Position numbers and translations under genes: made by a program | Shown: positions 32,758 to 46,479 of the stretch, piece after piece | Numbering within the stretch: position 1 is the first letter of the stretch | Layout: each line of letters begins with the position of its first letter | The notes under the pieces: generated by a model | The model's database searches: none | The model's input: the letters and a program-made list of their open reading frames with translations, nothing else | What the model was told of the DNA's origin: nothing | Origin: Symbiodinium natans | Taxonomy: Eukaryota > Sar > Dinophyceae > Suessiales > Symbiodiniaceae | DNA: 64,000 nt | NCBI GenBank assembly: GCA_905221605.1 | Contig: CAJNDS010002087.1 | Span: 5,001 to 69,000 of the forward strand | Direction of reading: 5' to 3'

Positions 32758-33511
32758 GCCTCGGAGTGCAGTGACGTGAAGGTGCGGGGCCAGTCCAGCA
32801 ACGAGGCGCCCGTGGCCCCAAAGCAAGGAAGCCACGCCCTAAACCCGATCGTACACCTCGGCGAAGCCGTATTCGGAAACCCTGGTGAACCTACTGAATC
32901 TTCAATCCCTTCAAAAAAATCCGAAGTTTCCATGGAGTTGGTTGAGGTCTAGGGCGGATTCGGGGCTTTCATGCTCAAAAACCCATTATTCTCCTACTGC
33001 AACGCGAGCAATACCCCTGAGGCATGCTGCCAGTGCGGTGGGGGAGTCGTGACGCCCACACCCTTCTCTTATCCGAGCCTCCGGTGGTCCCTGGATGCCG
33101 ACATCGAGCTGAGGCGCGAGTCACGGCGTGCGGTAGGTTGCTGGGTTTAGGGTTTAAGGGTTTAGGGGTATTCTGAGTCCTGGGCTAAAAAGGGGTATTC
33201 TAAGTTTTTGGGCTTTGCAAACCTTTGCTGTTTGAGGTTTCGGTCATTTCGCTGAGGCCCGAGCCCCGCACAGCGGACCGCTACACCGTTGACGCGCAGT
33301 GCGAGGTGCTGATCAACCCAGATCCCTGGGTATAAACCTCAAAGAAAACCTTGTGGACAGAAGTGGATAGAGCCTCATCCCTAAACCCATGAACTCTGGC
33401 TCCGAAAGTTTAGGGAAGGCATTTAGGGTAGGGCTCCTTGCCCCCCCAGCTGGCGGCGCACAACCTGACCATGGACAGCACCACGGGGAGGATTTTCTAC
33501 CTGCAAGGCAG
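32758..33511 (+). CDS. In-phase exon series of a Cys-rich surface protein
   Basis: Exon 32758 to about 32830 reads QASECSDVKVRGQSSNEAPV. Then come three exons whose phases fit exactly. Exon 32953-33132 (60 codons) contains FSYCNASNTPEACCQCGGGV and SLRWSLDADIELRRESRRAV with donor GTAGGT. Exon 33237-33329 reads VSVISLRPEPRTADRYTVDA then QCEVLINPDPW with donor GTATAA. Exon 33450-33511 reads LAAHNLTMDSTTGRIFYLQG with donor GTGAGT. NTPEACCxCGGG is a recurrent Cys motif in dinoflagellate predicted surface proteins (from general memory). It probably continues the Cys-rich exons upstream and may end at 38189. Confidence 0.68.
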
Positions 33512-35598
33512 GTGAGTGGGTTTAGGGTTTAGGGTTGAGGGTTCGCAGGGTTTCCGCTTGTTCCAGGAAGTTTCACTCGGTTCGACCCTTCAAGGAGAGT
33601 AGGGTGATGATGCGGAGTGGGTGAGAGTCAACCATAGCATAGTGGATGTGCAGGGGAAGGGCCGGCAGGTGCAGTGAACCCAAGTGGACGAGATCTGCGA
33701 AGTAGGTGCCTTAGAACCTGTCAACCGGAGCCCTGCTTCTCCAGAATCTGGCATTATCTTACATTCCAACCAACTGTGCCAGGAAAGAGCCTGCTAGGGC
33801 ATTCGGCCACTGAGAGACCCTGAAAAGCGATAGTTTTTTGGGTAGAGGGATTCTTGGGAACACGGACGGACTCTAGGACTTCTGTTTCAAGGGGGCATGG
33901 TGGCTTGTGCTGTTTCAAAAGTGTGTCGCCCTTGTATTGTATAGCTGTTCAGGTTCAGCACGCCCACAAACAGCAGAGACTGGAGAGTCGCGGACCCTGA
34001 ACTTCGAGCCCCCAAGTGAATGAACTGTCCTGAACAGGGTTTGGGGCCTTGTAAGCTCGGATTCGTCCTCGCATCTCCCAAGCAGGCCGGCAGAGGCCGA
34101 CGGAAGCCTTTGTCTTGGAGTGCGAGGTTACGGCTCACCAGGCGGCGGGCATAAGCATGACGCTCGGAGACGATGCTTGGGGGTCAGAGTTTAGGAGAGG
34201 TGGGAAAAGGTAAGGTTTTTCGAGGGAGCATAGGAGGCAGAAGCCGTGAGGTGGCATCACAGACCTTCTGAAGGTTCCGGCATGTGTTCTTGCTTGGTCA
34301 CAAGCTCTCCGTAGCCCAGAAGCCCCAAATTCCCGAGAGTCAAACTCTATCGGACTCTGTGAAAAGGGGAGGGTCTCGCACTGAATGCGCCGTGCACCCT
34401 GCGAAATGGACTTCAATTCAGCGAAGGCCGGAGGCAAGAAAATAGGAACCTCGGGACTGTCGGGAACCGCCCCAGGATCGCTACGGTCACCGTTGCTGCC
34501 GACGTGCTGACTTATGGTTCCTCCACGCTGTTCCTCTGCTAGGGGAGGGTCCAGGTTCTGGGCCTGAAAGCCTCCTCACGACAAAAAACGCACAGGAGCA
34601 GCATCAGCAGTCTTGTGATTCTGCTGAGTTTCACTTGCCTAGGAACGTAACCTGCCCCAAGCCCTACAGTTCGCCAAGAGGCCAACCCTTTACAACGATG
34701 CCCAAGTCTAGATGCCCTGGAATCTAGAAGCGTGAAAAGATGTTGCGACGAGACCTGCGCAGCAGCCATACGCACATGACCTCGCGTGCCCTTCCTGAAT
34801 GAGAGCCGAGGCTCTTTCACACCGATTCATCAGAGGCGCCCAAGACGACAGGTTCCGGGTGGTCCAACTTCGAGCTACCTGGCTGGAAGCTCCACCTCGA
34901 ATCCCTTTGCTGTAAGTTGCTGCGCTCAGAAAGCTGCAATGAGTGTCTGCTCTTTGCGCGCAGCGTTTCTTGTTGAAATTGTTTGAGGCATGGAGCTAGT
35001 TTAATGACAGGCCTGTTCCCCCCCTGGGCTGTTCCCCCCAGTAGCCTTTGTGCAAGGCTGGGCTGCGCCCCAGAGGTCAGCTGGCTGGCCATCAGCTCCC
35101 AGAACCTGGTACCATGTTCAGGGGATCGCGTTGAGTTGTGCGGCTAAGGGCGCACCAAGGTCTACACGTCACAGGTGTTGATGTTTTTCTTCAAGCTGCC
35201 TTATGAATTGAGGGTGTGGAGTGGGTGTGGGGTTGACTACTTACTCACTGCTGCGATTTTTCGCTTGAGTCGGAGAAGATTCAGGACGTTGTCCCTCGCG
35301 CGTTGTACCAAGCACGCATGACACGAGCGGCCACGTATCTGTCCCTGATGGTGTTCATTTGGAGCCTGTCTCCGCCCCTGCGAAACCGCGATACAAAGAG
35401 CAAGGACAAGGGAGATTAAATCCGGCTGATGGCCATCGACTGACGACACGCTGGCGGGCGTGTCCTACTTCGAGCCACCAACCGTTGAAATGTTGAAACA
35501 TACGCGAAAGCTGTCGACATGCTTTCCAAAAAGCAGAACCCGGTTGCCAATGATCTCTCTCTTGGCTTTGGAGCTTGCCGGCGCGGACATGCCAGTAG
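33512..35598. other. Introns and unresolved sequence between surface-protein exons
   Basis: TTTAGGG motifs follow the 33512 donor directly. A segment before a GTAAGT at 34912 (34820-34911) may be an exon, but two frames compete. Otherwise no clear coding is visible. Confidence 0.4.
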
Positions 35599-35897
35599 GG
35601 CTCATCTGGCACAGCCTATGCGCTCAAGATTGGAGACATCAAGTTCACGCTCAACGCAACACTGGCAACCACTCTGGCAATCAAGTGGCCAAAATCTGAG
35701 CCTAATTCAACACTTCGAACGAGATTCGCGCTCATGGTCTGCGACGTGGTGAAGTCACCTGGGAACTTCCCCTCCCCACCAGTCAATGAGCAGCGCTTGA
35801 GGCATGCAAGTTTGTGTTCTCTGTGGCCTACATGACAGAATCCCTGGCGCGGCGGACAGAGACAACGGATCTGAGCAACATGTTGGTTGATGTTGTG
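35599..35897 (+). CDS. Two adjoining exons of a probable surface protein
   Basis: After GTAG, exon 35599-35748 reads GSSGTAYALKIGDIKFTLNA and TLRTRFALMVCDV. A 53-nt GT-AG intron with a pyrimidine tract (35749-35801) leads in phase 0 to ACKFVFSVAYMTESLARRTE then TTDLSNMLVDVVRNAS. Hydrophobic beta-rich sequence with N-x-S/T sites fits an extracellular domain. The donor GTGATC at 35898 is a guess. It may belong to the same gene as the Cys-rich exons upstream and the membrane-anchor exon downstream. Confidence 0.55.
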
Positions 35898-37910
35898 CGC
35901 AACGCCAGCAGGAAGGTGATCACAAAGTCAAGCATGAAAATAGGCCCTCAAGCCCCAACCCTAAACCCTAAGCCGCAAAACCAAGGAACGGCCATCTCCA
36001 CTTCACGGGGCAAACTGCAGACAGCGGCGGCGTTTCCGTTGCGGAGGAGAGGCGCGAGCCGCCATTGAGTTTTACAGATGAGTTGTTGGGGGCTCAGGAC
36101 CTTTTGAGAAGGCGTTTCAGGGTTACGTTATTAAAGCAATATTTTCCTGTTCTTATCATACTTGATTTGTTTCGTTTTTTGATTGTTACTATTACTATAC
36201 TACCATCTCAAGTTGACTTTGAGGCGGGAGCGGGACTCCCTTGAATTTCCGTTGTGGTTGGAATTTCCTGCACAGCTTGCTCAACATAGGGCTCAGGGCA
36301 GTTCATTCTCATTCATACGCCCTCAGGTTCTATGGCCAGGATGGGGCAGTGTGCGCAGTGTCTGCGTGGAAGGCCAACAAGAGGCGCCTTTGGCACACGA
36401 GACGTTAGATGGCACGATGTTCTTCCCCCCCCCCCCCCCCCCGACCCCAGAAATGCCGCGCTGCCTGTTTCGCCCGCAAACTTCTTTCCTCACCACCCTT
36501 AAGGCTTTAGAGTCATTGTCGGGCCCCCTTGGTGAAAGCCTACGGTCAGACTCCCCGGACCCAAGCCGCCAACGCTGCTTGCCAGATTGGGCGAATGGTA
36601 AGGCCTCTACTTTCACATCCAATCCGGGCCGGATCGACATGTACTACCCAACCCCAAAAGCAATGTGCAGACCTTCATTCAGATAGCTGCCTGTGCAATG
36701 CCCCTCACACTACCCACAACATACCGATGCCCCTTGCAAGACGCCACGAAGCGGCCCATCCGCACTCGAAGCCGCACATGCCACGAGCACAGAACCCGAC
36801 AGAGTTTGGGGGTCCACGTTCTTGCAAGGGGCCTCCCGTGTTGTGAGATCCTGTCAACTAGGGTAAGATGCGGGACTCTTTGAAGTAGTTGCATATTTCT
36901 GCTCAAGCCACCGCAGCCAAAAAAACACGATACCCACCCGGTTCTTGGTGGTCCACAAAGCCCAAGTAAGTCAACCCTACTCGTAAGCGCTGGTGCAGGC
37001 ATTCGAACTGCAAGACAGCCCTTTTTGGCACTGCAGGGCAAATCACCACATCTCGGTTGATTTCATGACGCACGGATTCGGGATGGTCTTCGTCGATATA
37101 GTAGGCATGAAGGCATACTCTGGGGATCGCTTGCACAGTGTTAGACACAGGGGTACGCGAGGTATCAGACGACCTTTGTTGCCATTCGACCTCGTCCTTG
37201 GTCCACCCTGGAGCAGCCAGGACGAATCAGAGGATGCACATAGGGGGGCCTCACTAAGTAGGCATTCACGAAAATGCGATCATCCTGCCCTCAAGTTCTA
37301 GGTGCGCTAAGCAGAGGCGGAGAACACAAGAGCGGACTTGATGTCGCACTGTGAACATGTTCCTTCGTTAGGTGGGCTTTTTGAACTAAAAACAGGTCAG
37401 TGGAGCAGCAGGCGGCCATCCGTGACTGCTTCTGTGCACACAAACTGAAAGAAGCAGGATGTGTGCACAAATAAACTGTTTGTTGAAAACATGCCTAGCC
37501 ACCCAGCATCACACAAAATCTACATAGTCTCATGGTTCAAGCACCCGGTAGTCATGTTCGCGGTCCATGGCCTTCTTGGGACGTCCAAAAGGATGTGCAA
37601 GTAAAGTAGTCGGGGGTTAGGGTTTAGGGTTTGCCAGCACCCACGGGAGTCCGGATGCAAAAAAGGGTTTAGGGTTTAGGGTTTGGGGAGTCAGTGCGCA
37701 TCTGAGAAGTCTCTGAATAGTAGTCCGTAAAACGGCTTTCCATGTGTCAGCCACAAGCCAGCAACCACATGGTACCATTGCAGGAGACATAGCAGCAGCA
37801 ACCTTCTAATCTGAGCCGCTGTCCACAAATTGAGAGAACACCACCTACAACGTCCTTGCCAAAAAGTCGCCGTTCAATCAGCTAGTTGAAGGGCTGCGAT
37901 CTTAGCGCAG
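35898..37910. other. Intronic / unresolved sequence
   Basis: It contains CCCTAAA motifs (35950-35975), a C-run at 36426-36443 and a TTTAGGG pair at 37618-37686. A - strand frame at 36903-37148 and a + frame at 36993-37300 overlap; neither is convincing. I see no clear exon. Confidence 0.4.
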
Positions 37911-38189
37911 ATTTTTCGGAAAGACCGTTCCCGTGAGGTACCACCTGAGCGGGGTTTCGACGAGCATTGGCGAGGAGCTGCATCCCCTTGTGCCGCAGAA
38001 GCCTGCGGAGCAGGGCCTCATGAAGCCGTGGAAACTGGTCAAACATTCTGGGGCCGAAAGGATGGGAAGCTGAGTCTGACGACAACTGAAGTGATGGTTG
38101 TGGCAGTAGCCATCGTAGTCGTAGCTGCAGCAGAGGCAGCAGCAGTGTTGGCCGTGGCTGGTGGGATGCTTTTCCATCTGAAGAAGTGA
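37911..38189 (+). CDS. C-terminal exon with membrane anchor
   Basis: After TTAGCGCAG a frame without any start codon runs 92 codons to TGA (38187-38189). It reads IFRKDRSREVPPERGFDEHW, AEACGAGPHEAVETGQTFWG and RKDGKLSLTTTE. It then passes into a hydrophobic helix, VMVVAVAIVVVAAAEAAAVL followed by AVAGGMLF, and ends HLKK. Membrane helix, basic tail and stop make a type I anchor. It is best seen as the last exon of the surface-protein gene upstream. The clean acceptor and the biological order support it, though no exon directly joins it. Confidence 0.65.
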   Translation: MFRKDRSREVPPERGFDEHWRGAASPCAAEACGAGPHEAVETGQTFWGRKDGKLSLTTTEVMVVAVAIVVVAAAEAAAVLAVAGGMLFHLKK

Positions 38190-38659
38190 TCAGGAGCAGC
38201 AAGCTGACGTTTTGGCAGTTCTGAGATTTGACGTGTGTCAGCTAACCTGAAAAGCAGCTCAGGACCTACACCATGGCGTGCGACGTCAGCGGCGCGGGCT
38301 CGGCGGCGACGTTCTCCTTTGATCGCATCTTGAGCATGGGACGCTTGGCAAGCGCTCTGTAGCCTCCAAACTCCTGACAAAAGGGATTTCGTTCCTGCAA
38401 GAATGCCGGCGTACTCCAACTGCACGAAAAAAGACATGCAAAAACGTGGGGCCCACAGCGTACCTGTCCGAAGCCCTAAACCCGGCCTGGCCTTATTGAA
38501 CCTTGAGCTCTGACCCGAAAGCCTAAGGGTCTACTGGGCATGCGCACGTAAGACCTGTGCGTTCCGCCGAATGTCACATTGGCAGAATGTTCAAGTCTTG
38601 ACACGAATCTGTGTAGAAGAGCTTAGTTGTAGAGTAGGGCGCGGGTTAACCTTTTTGGG

Positions 38660-38752
38660 GCAATGTAATCCCATTATAATCCCGAAGGTTACCCTTTAGT
38701 TCCCCTAGGTACTGGCCAACTAGGGGAGGTCATAGTACACATCCAGGATTAC
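38660..38752. mobile_element. Small inverted-repeat element
   Basis: TGTAATCC at 38665 and GGATTACA at 38743 face each other about 80 bp apart. The interior is rich in short GGGG/CCCC palindromes, as in the other MITE-like elements of the window. Confidence 0.4.
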
Positions 38753-40271
38753 ACTCCATGCCTCGATATACCGCACTCAAGCCCTTCCAGGATTTCTGGC
38801 AGGGCATTCCGTTTTGGAGATCGGTGCAGAAGGAGAGAGCCTCGCTCTTGCTTTGGCTCATAAAGCATCTCGAGATTCGGGACTTGGTTCCAGGTTCAGG
38901 TTGCGAAGTGCAGGATTCGGAGATTGGTCCAACCGGGAGGGCCTTCATATACCGAGGAGGCGTTCATCACAACAGCAGCAATAGATGCGCCTGGCCTCTC
39001 TTGACTGCATTGTCTTGACTGATTGTGTCTCTCGGCGGACAACCCTGCACAGTGCCTCCATAAACTCACTGTGGCCTTAGCCCCACGGCCTCCTGCAAGG
39101 CTCTGCACGATCTCTGCAAGCCCTGCAAGCCTCAACTGAGGATCACCGTGGCACCTTCCAGCTCTCTGAGTGTCTCGGCACATTTGCTGGGGAGACACGC
39201 AGGTTCCCCTCAGAACCCTGTATTCTTCCAAGATAGGCTACCCAAAGCAGTCACCCGTCCTAGCAGAAAAGGCCCCTAGAGGTGCGTAAGGGTAGAGCAT
39301 GGATCACGGCCTGGATGTTGCCGAAGAGCAGTCCACCCTCGGAAAGGTGCTACAGTAGACCTCTTTTCCTACCAAAACAAGGAACCATACTAGCCAGTAG
39401 GCTTCTCCTGTAGGATGGGACTTCAGGTGAGTTTGAGACACGTCGCTCAAGTCATACCTCTGTGTGTGGTTCAGAAGGCAAGCTCGGTTGTGACTGAACC
39501 CCAAGCCCCAAGCTGCAACGACCGGAGTTGTAAGATAGACTCCAAACTCTGTCGCGGGTGGAACTAGTGAAAGATATCTTGCTTTCGATGGTAGGCTTGT
39601 GCCGAGCATTGGACTTGATACAAATCCAAGGGTTCCATGGACTCCAAGCAAAGAGGGGCCGGTGCACACCCACTTGCATTTCAAACGGTGCATTGAATCA
39701 GCTGCCATGTGCCCTGCCTGCGGTACCGACCTGGAGATCTCCTTTCGTAGCCAAGAACCGCCGAATTTCCTTCCCCGAGTCTCTTGTTCGCAAACCACAG
39801 GGAGGACAGAGCTGAGGCGCGCTCTTTGACACACTGGATACCTCCGGCTCCTCCAGGAAGGCAGGCCGCTCACGTACGCAATGTTGGATCAGAGCAAATG
39901 ATCGCATAAGCGGGGTGCAGCGGAAGCCCTAAGTGTGAGTGATGTTGGTGTCAATACCCCAAGCAGGGTGATAATTTGGGCAACAAACAACCTTGAAACT
40001 AGGCATGTCGCTGGACCCAAAGTCTGTAGCGTAGGCCATCACCCTGGACTGCCGGGTGTTCGGCGTCTTCCCAGATCCTTCGCTACCACCTGTGGCTCGG
40101 AAGCCCATGCTATCAGGCTTTCGGTGCTTTGTAGGAAGTTTGGGGCTGAGGGTGTAAGGTTAAGGCACTCGGGGCACGGGGTCTATACTTCAAAGATCTG
40201 GTCTTAGAGGCCGTGTGCGTTTTTGGGATGCTAGTGACGGATACCACCTCATGGCGGGATCTGCCAGGTTC

Positions 40272-40978
40272 TGTTGCCACATGTTTTTGGTAGGACACAC
40301 TCTCGTGCGCCCTGCGTTTTTTGGGGTTTTCTTGGAGGGGGGAGTTGGGAATATCCATGTTGGGAATATCCATGACACTTTTTGGGGCGGGGGGGGGGGG
40401 GGGGGGCAGTCCAAGCCCAAACATTCCCCAAATCCTCTCTTGCCTAAAACTTTAAAGCCCAAGCATCCCCAAAGCAGTCCACGCCCAAACATTCCCAAAA
40501 ACCCTTAACCCCAAACCCTGAATCTTGCCGTGGCTAGTCGGGTGGCAAAAAAACCCTGAATCCTCTGCCCTTTTCACTTCTGCTAATGTTGGCATTCCGC
40601 CTGGTGCCAATGTCTTCAGCAAACTTTGGCTTTCAGAAAAGATGTTCTGAGATGTGTGCTTCGGTTCTGAACTCTGAGGTTTGGGGCCCGACACATGCAA
40701 GCCCAACAAGGACCCCATAAACATAAACCTTAAAATAGTATACACAACTTTTGAGTTTTCGTCCCTTTCAAAACAAGGCTCCCGCCTAGGCGAAACACTC
40801 CAAATCACTAAAAGCGCCCGCCCTTCGAGGAATCTGTGCTGTGTCTTCCTGGTTCCCAAAACAGGAATGAGTCTAAAACCTAAGTCTTTTTGCACTTTCA
40901 AACTTGAGCACATCCAACGCGTGCCAAAAAAACGCAGGGCACACCAGAGCGCGTCCTACCATGTTTTTTGCGACCAGT
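40272..40978. mobile_element. Inverted-repeat pair about 0.65 kb apart
   Basis: On the + strand near 40289-40323 the sequence GGTAGGACACACTCTCGTGC then GCCCTGCGTTTTTT recurs inverted at about 40925-40963, with three or four mismatches. The segment between them holds a long G-run and no coding. It may be a foldback element or two independent copies in opposite orientation. Confidence 0.55.
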
Positions 40979-41097
40979 GCTGTAGAGTTTGGAAGCCTAG
41001 TTATTGAATGTGCCTTTTGTCTGCAGCCTGTGGAATGCCAACCAAGCTGCCGCAAGCCCCCCCCCATAAGAGTCCCTAAACCCTCAACCCCGAAAAG

Positions 41098-43451
<2,354 letters not shown>

Positions 43452-43893
43452 GTGGGCTGAGTGTGTACGGAAAATATCTCAAGCAGTCTAGTTGCCAAGA
43501 TAGGCTCTGTGAATTCTCCTTGTTGGGGGGCACACGGGCGCGGACACCAGCTTCAACTCACAGGGTGTGAGAAGCATCCGAAAGAGGGTCCCAGGACAGT
43601 TCTATTCAGACTTGCTAGGGGTCGTTTAAGGGGACGGCCACCCATCCAGGCGGCGAATTACTCGGGACATCTCAGGACTCATGCTCTTGTAGCCCCGAAG
43701 CAGGGCAGGCGGCACTTGGGGTTTGTGGATCTTAGCCGTTAATTGAATCGGAAAAGCAAGGAGGTTTGCAAACATCTGGAAGTCTTACAGCTTACAGACA
43801 ACTTGGGCAAGAAAGAAGGCTGGGTTTCAGTATTCTTTTGCCCCGAAACCTTGGATTTTGCCAAGCTTTCTTGAAGCCTGAACCTCGAATCCG

Positions 43894-45711
43894 AATCTCA
43901 AGGCATGAGCGTGACCCATTCCCATTGGTTCCTCTCCGGCATCTACTGTCCGCTTGGCCGGTCGGTCGCGACGGGCCACATCGTGTACTTGAGGGAGCAC
44001 ATCACCTCACAGGAGAGCCAAAAGCACCCCAAAGCATGCCCTGAGTTGGCTTGGTGTAAGGATTTAAGGGGGATGGTAGGACCACTTTAGGGGTCTGGGT
44101 ACAGTACAGACCCGACTCAAAGTACATTTGCGCACAGGGCACGCTTCGGTTCGTGTTGAAGTCGTGTCTAGGACGTATAGATAGGGTTTGAATTCAACGG
44201 ATGTCACGCCGACGCACGGCGGCGCAGCTGTGGATCAGCGTAAGACCGGTTTTAGACACTCATCCCGCCTCCAGACTCCACTGGTCGCAAAGAAAGTTCA
44301 ATCGTACAAACCACGCACGCCCAAGCGCGAAGCTTCAAGCGCTTCGAACTCCGGTGTTAGGACCGGAAGTATCTTCGCCGCAAGCAACCTGGAGATGGTT
44401 GCGATGCTGGTGAGTGGGCTTTGCTCGCCACGTCGCCTGGTGACTACGTGAACAAGGTGTTCGGAGGGCTAGGGGCAGGGCTAGGGGCATCCAGTGGTAG
44501 GAGTTTCCAAGAGTGGCAGATCGTGTCCAAGCACTTTCAGTCCCAAACATGAGAAGTAGTAGAATTTATCGTAGCCGTAGAACCCTAAACACTAAACCGT
44601 GTAGGACTCTGTGAGTTGGTCGGGTGGTACTGCAACCTTGGGCAGGCCTTGGGCATCTACGAGCTTCGCGGCACGGTGCTCGCGTGCATCGCGAGCTCTG
44701 CCATGGACCGCGCCCTCATGCAGTGCTCCACGAAGGCCGAAGCAAACCAAAACCCTATAGGGTGTTGGGTTTAAGGCTCGGGGGGGGGGGGGGGGGGGGG
44801 GGGGGGGTGGGGGGGGGTGAAGATGTGAATCCGAAACACGAGGCGCTGTCGTTCATGGAAGAGCAGGCCGGCGCGGGGCTGGGATTCGGCAGACTTGGGG
44901 CCCCCTGACTCTTCACGAAGTCTACAGGTAGTGCCAGTAGTGCTGTGGAAGTTGGAAGGGCCAGGAGATAGTGGGCTTTTGCTGTCAAATCCGGAGGGGT
45001 CTCTACTTCATTGTAACGTAAGCACAGGAACCGCAACTTCCTTGGCTGAATCCTGATCATGTTTTGGCAGAGTTCAATCCAGAAGCATGTGCAGACAGCC
45101 CCAAAAGGAAGGCTAAAGCTCGAAGGGCAAGAAGGCAAGAGACGAGATTGCATTAAAACCAAGTACACGAAAGCACGAAAGACAGCTGAAAATAAGCTCA
45201 AGCTCAGCTCAGCTGTAAGAGCGGAGAACTCGGCAAGGGGCTTGATGCTAAGACCCATTCTTGGGAGTGCTTGCTGTAGACTTTCAAGTATGACGTCAGC
45301 ATCCCAGCTGTATGTGACCTTCGCCAAATGTCTCGTTGGGCTGAGTCGCCAAGCGGTGTTATGCTCAGTCGATGCCATAAGTAGCGATGCTTTGTTCATC
45401 ATACGTCATATGCCTGACAAGAGGTGCTGAGGTGCTCATTGAGTAGTTTTGTGTATCTGCCTAGTCTCCAAGCGACTGGTTTCTGACAGCCTTGCGTGAG
45501 CGGCATTGTGTCTGAAATCTGAAGCCCCTACACCAGGGCCATGCCCTGAGAGTTTACCAGGCCCTGGGTTTAAGCGCTGTTTTTGCAGGAGGCGGACGAG
45601 GGAGGCTTGCCGTCTTTGGTCCTGGACGACCCAGGGACACTTGAGCCGGCGGACTTTTGGCTTCACCCATGCGACTGCACCCTCAGCTGCACTTTTGTCA
45701 GCTCCAGGGTT
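43894..45711 (+). CDS. Further exon candidates of the many-exon gene (middle)
   Basis: Segment 43894 to about 43984 reads MSVTHSHWFLSGIYCPLGRS then VATGHIVYLREHI. Segment 44605-44748 (after GTGTAG) reads CELVGWYCNLGQALGIYELR then GTVLACIASSAMDRALMQCS. Segment 45589-45711 (after TTTTTGCAG) reads EADEGGLPSLVLDDPGTLEP and ADFWLHPCDCTLSCTFVSS and runs into GTTTAGGG. Each has an acceptor and coding-like composition. Order and strand agree with the exons on both sides. Phases between them were not all resolved and the family is unknown. Confidence 0.45.
44779..44818. repeat. Poly-G tract
   Basis: About 40 nearly continuous G residues in an intron. Confidence 0.95.
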
Positions 45712-46479
45712 TAGGGTTAAGGGTTAAGGCTTAGGGATAAGCATCCCCCTAAAATACGAACCCCCGTGCCAAGGCTGTTAAAGTGAGCTGACGCCCTCGA
45801 CAGACGACGATTTTTTCAGAAGGTTTGTGTTGTATCGTTCGCTTAGCTGCTCCATCTCCAACCCGGCTGTGAAAAGTCAGCCACAAGGCCTGAATAAGCT
45901 CCAAGCTTAGGAACTTAGCGTTTTGTGATTTAAGGTGTGGTGATTGGTGTAATAACTTATCATACCAGCGTAGCCCTCACTTCCCTTAGTACCAATAGCT
46001 CGGATTCACTAAGCGACCATAACCAGCCCGGCATAAACCGCCCCAAACCCCCATACACACCGAAACCTGACCACATCCCAGAAGAAGTTCCGGAACCTTT
46101 CTGGATTCCGGTCTCTGTTAAGCTCCCTGAGACAACCGGAACTTGCCCTGGACTAGGTGCCCCGACAGCATGGGGACCCGAGCTGCCCGTGGACCCGCAA
46201 ATGTTTGAGCATTTGCCGGTAGCCTGGCTGCACAATGCTGTGCGGATGGCAAAGGCCATAAGGACTAAGCACTCCAAGTTCAAGATCTCTCGCAAGCTGG
46301 GTCCCACTACATTCGAGAATCCCAGTGAATGCTCTGCAGTGTGCTCATCGAGTGTTTTCAGACTTGAGACCAAACTACGGCGCACGTGCTGAACGGTTGC
46401 CTACACCGCTACCCTGAACCTGAAAGCCTTGGAAGCTCGCCTCCGAAATAACAAGGCAAACAGCAGCAATAAGTTCATC

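Larger units (their letters stand above)
38190..41097. other. Stretch without a supported gene
   Basis: Several open stretches on both strands (for example 39304-39873 on -, which overlaps a + stretch with CPACGTDLEISFR) lack domains. It holds two repeat elements listed separately and a G-run at 40388-40407. Confidence 0.45.

Noticed and set aside
36980-37060. tRNA-like GTTCGAA motif on the - strand
   Set aside because: Only three base pairs close the loop and there is no acceptor stem.
24625-38860. Four + strand TTTGGCTCA matches to the end of the spliced leader (near 24628, 26959, 28893 and 38850)
   Set aside because: Each match is nine bases and diverges immediately on both sides, so chance is sufficient.
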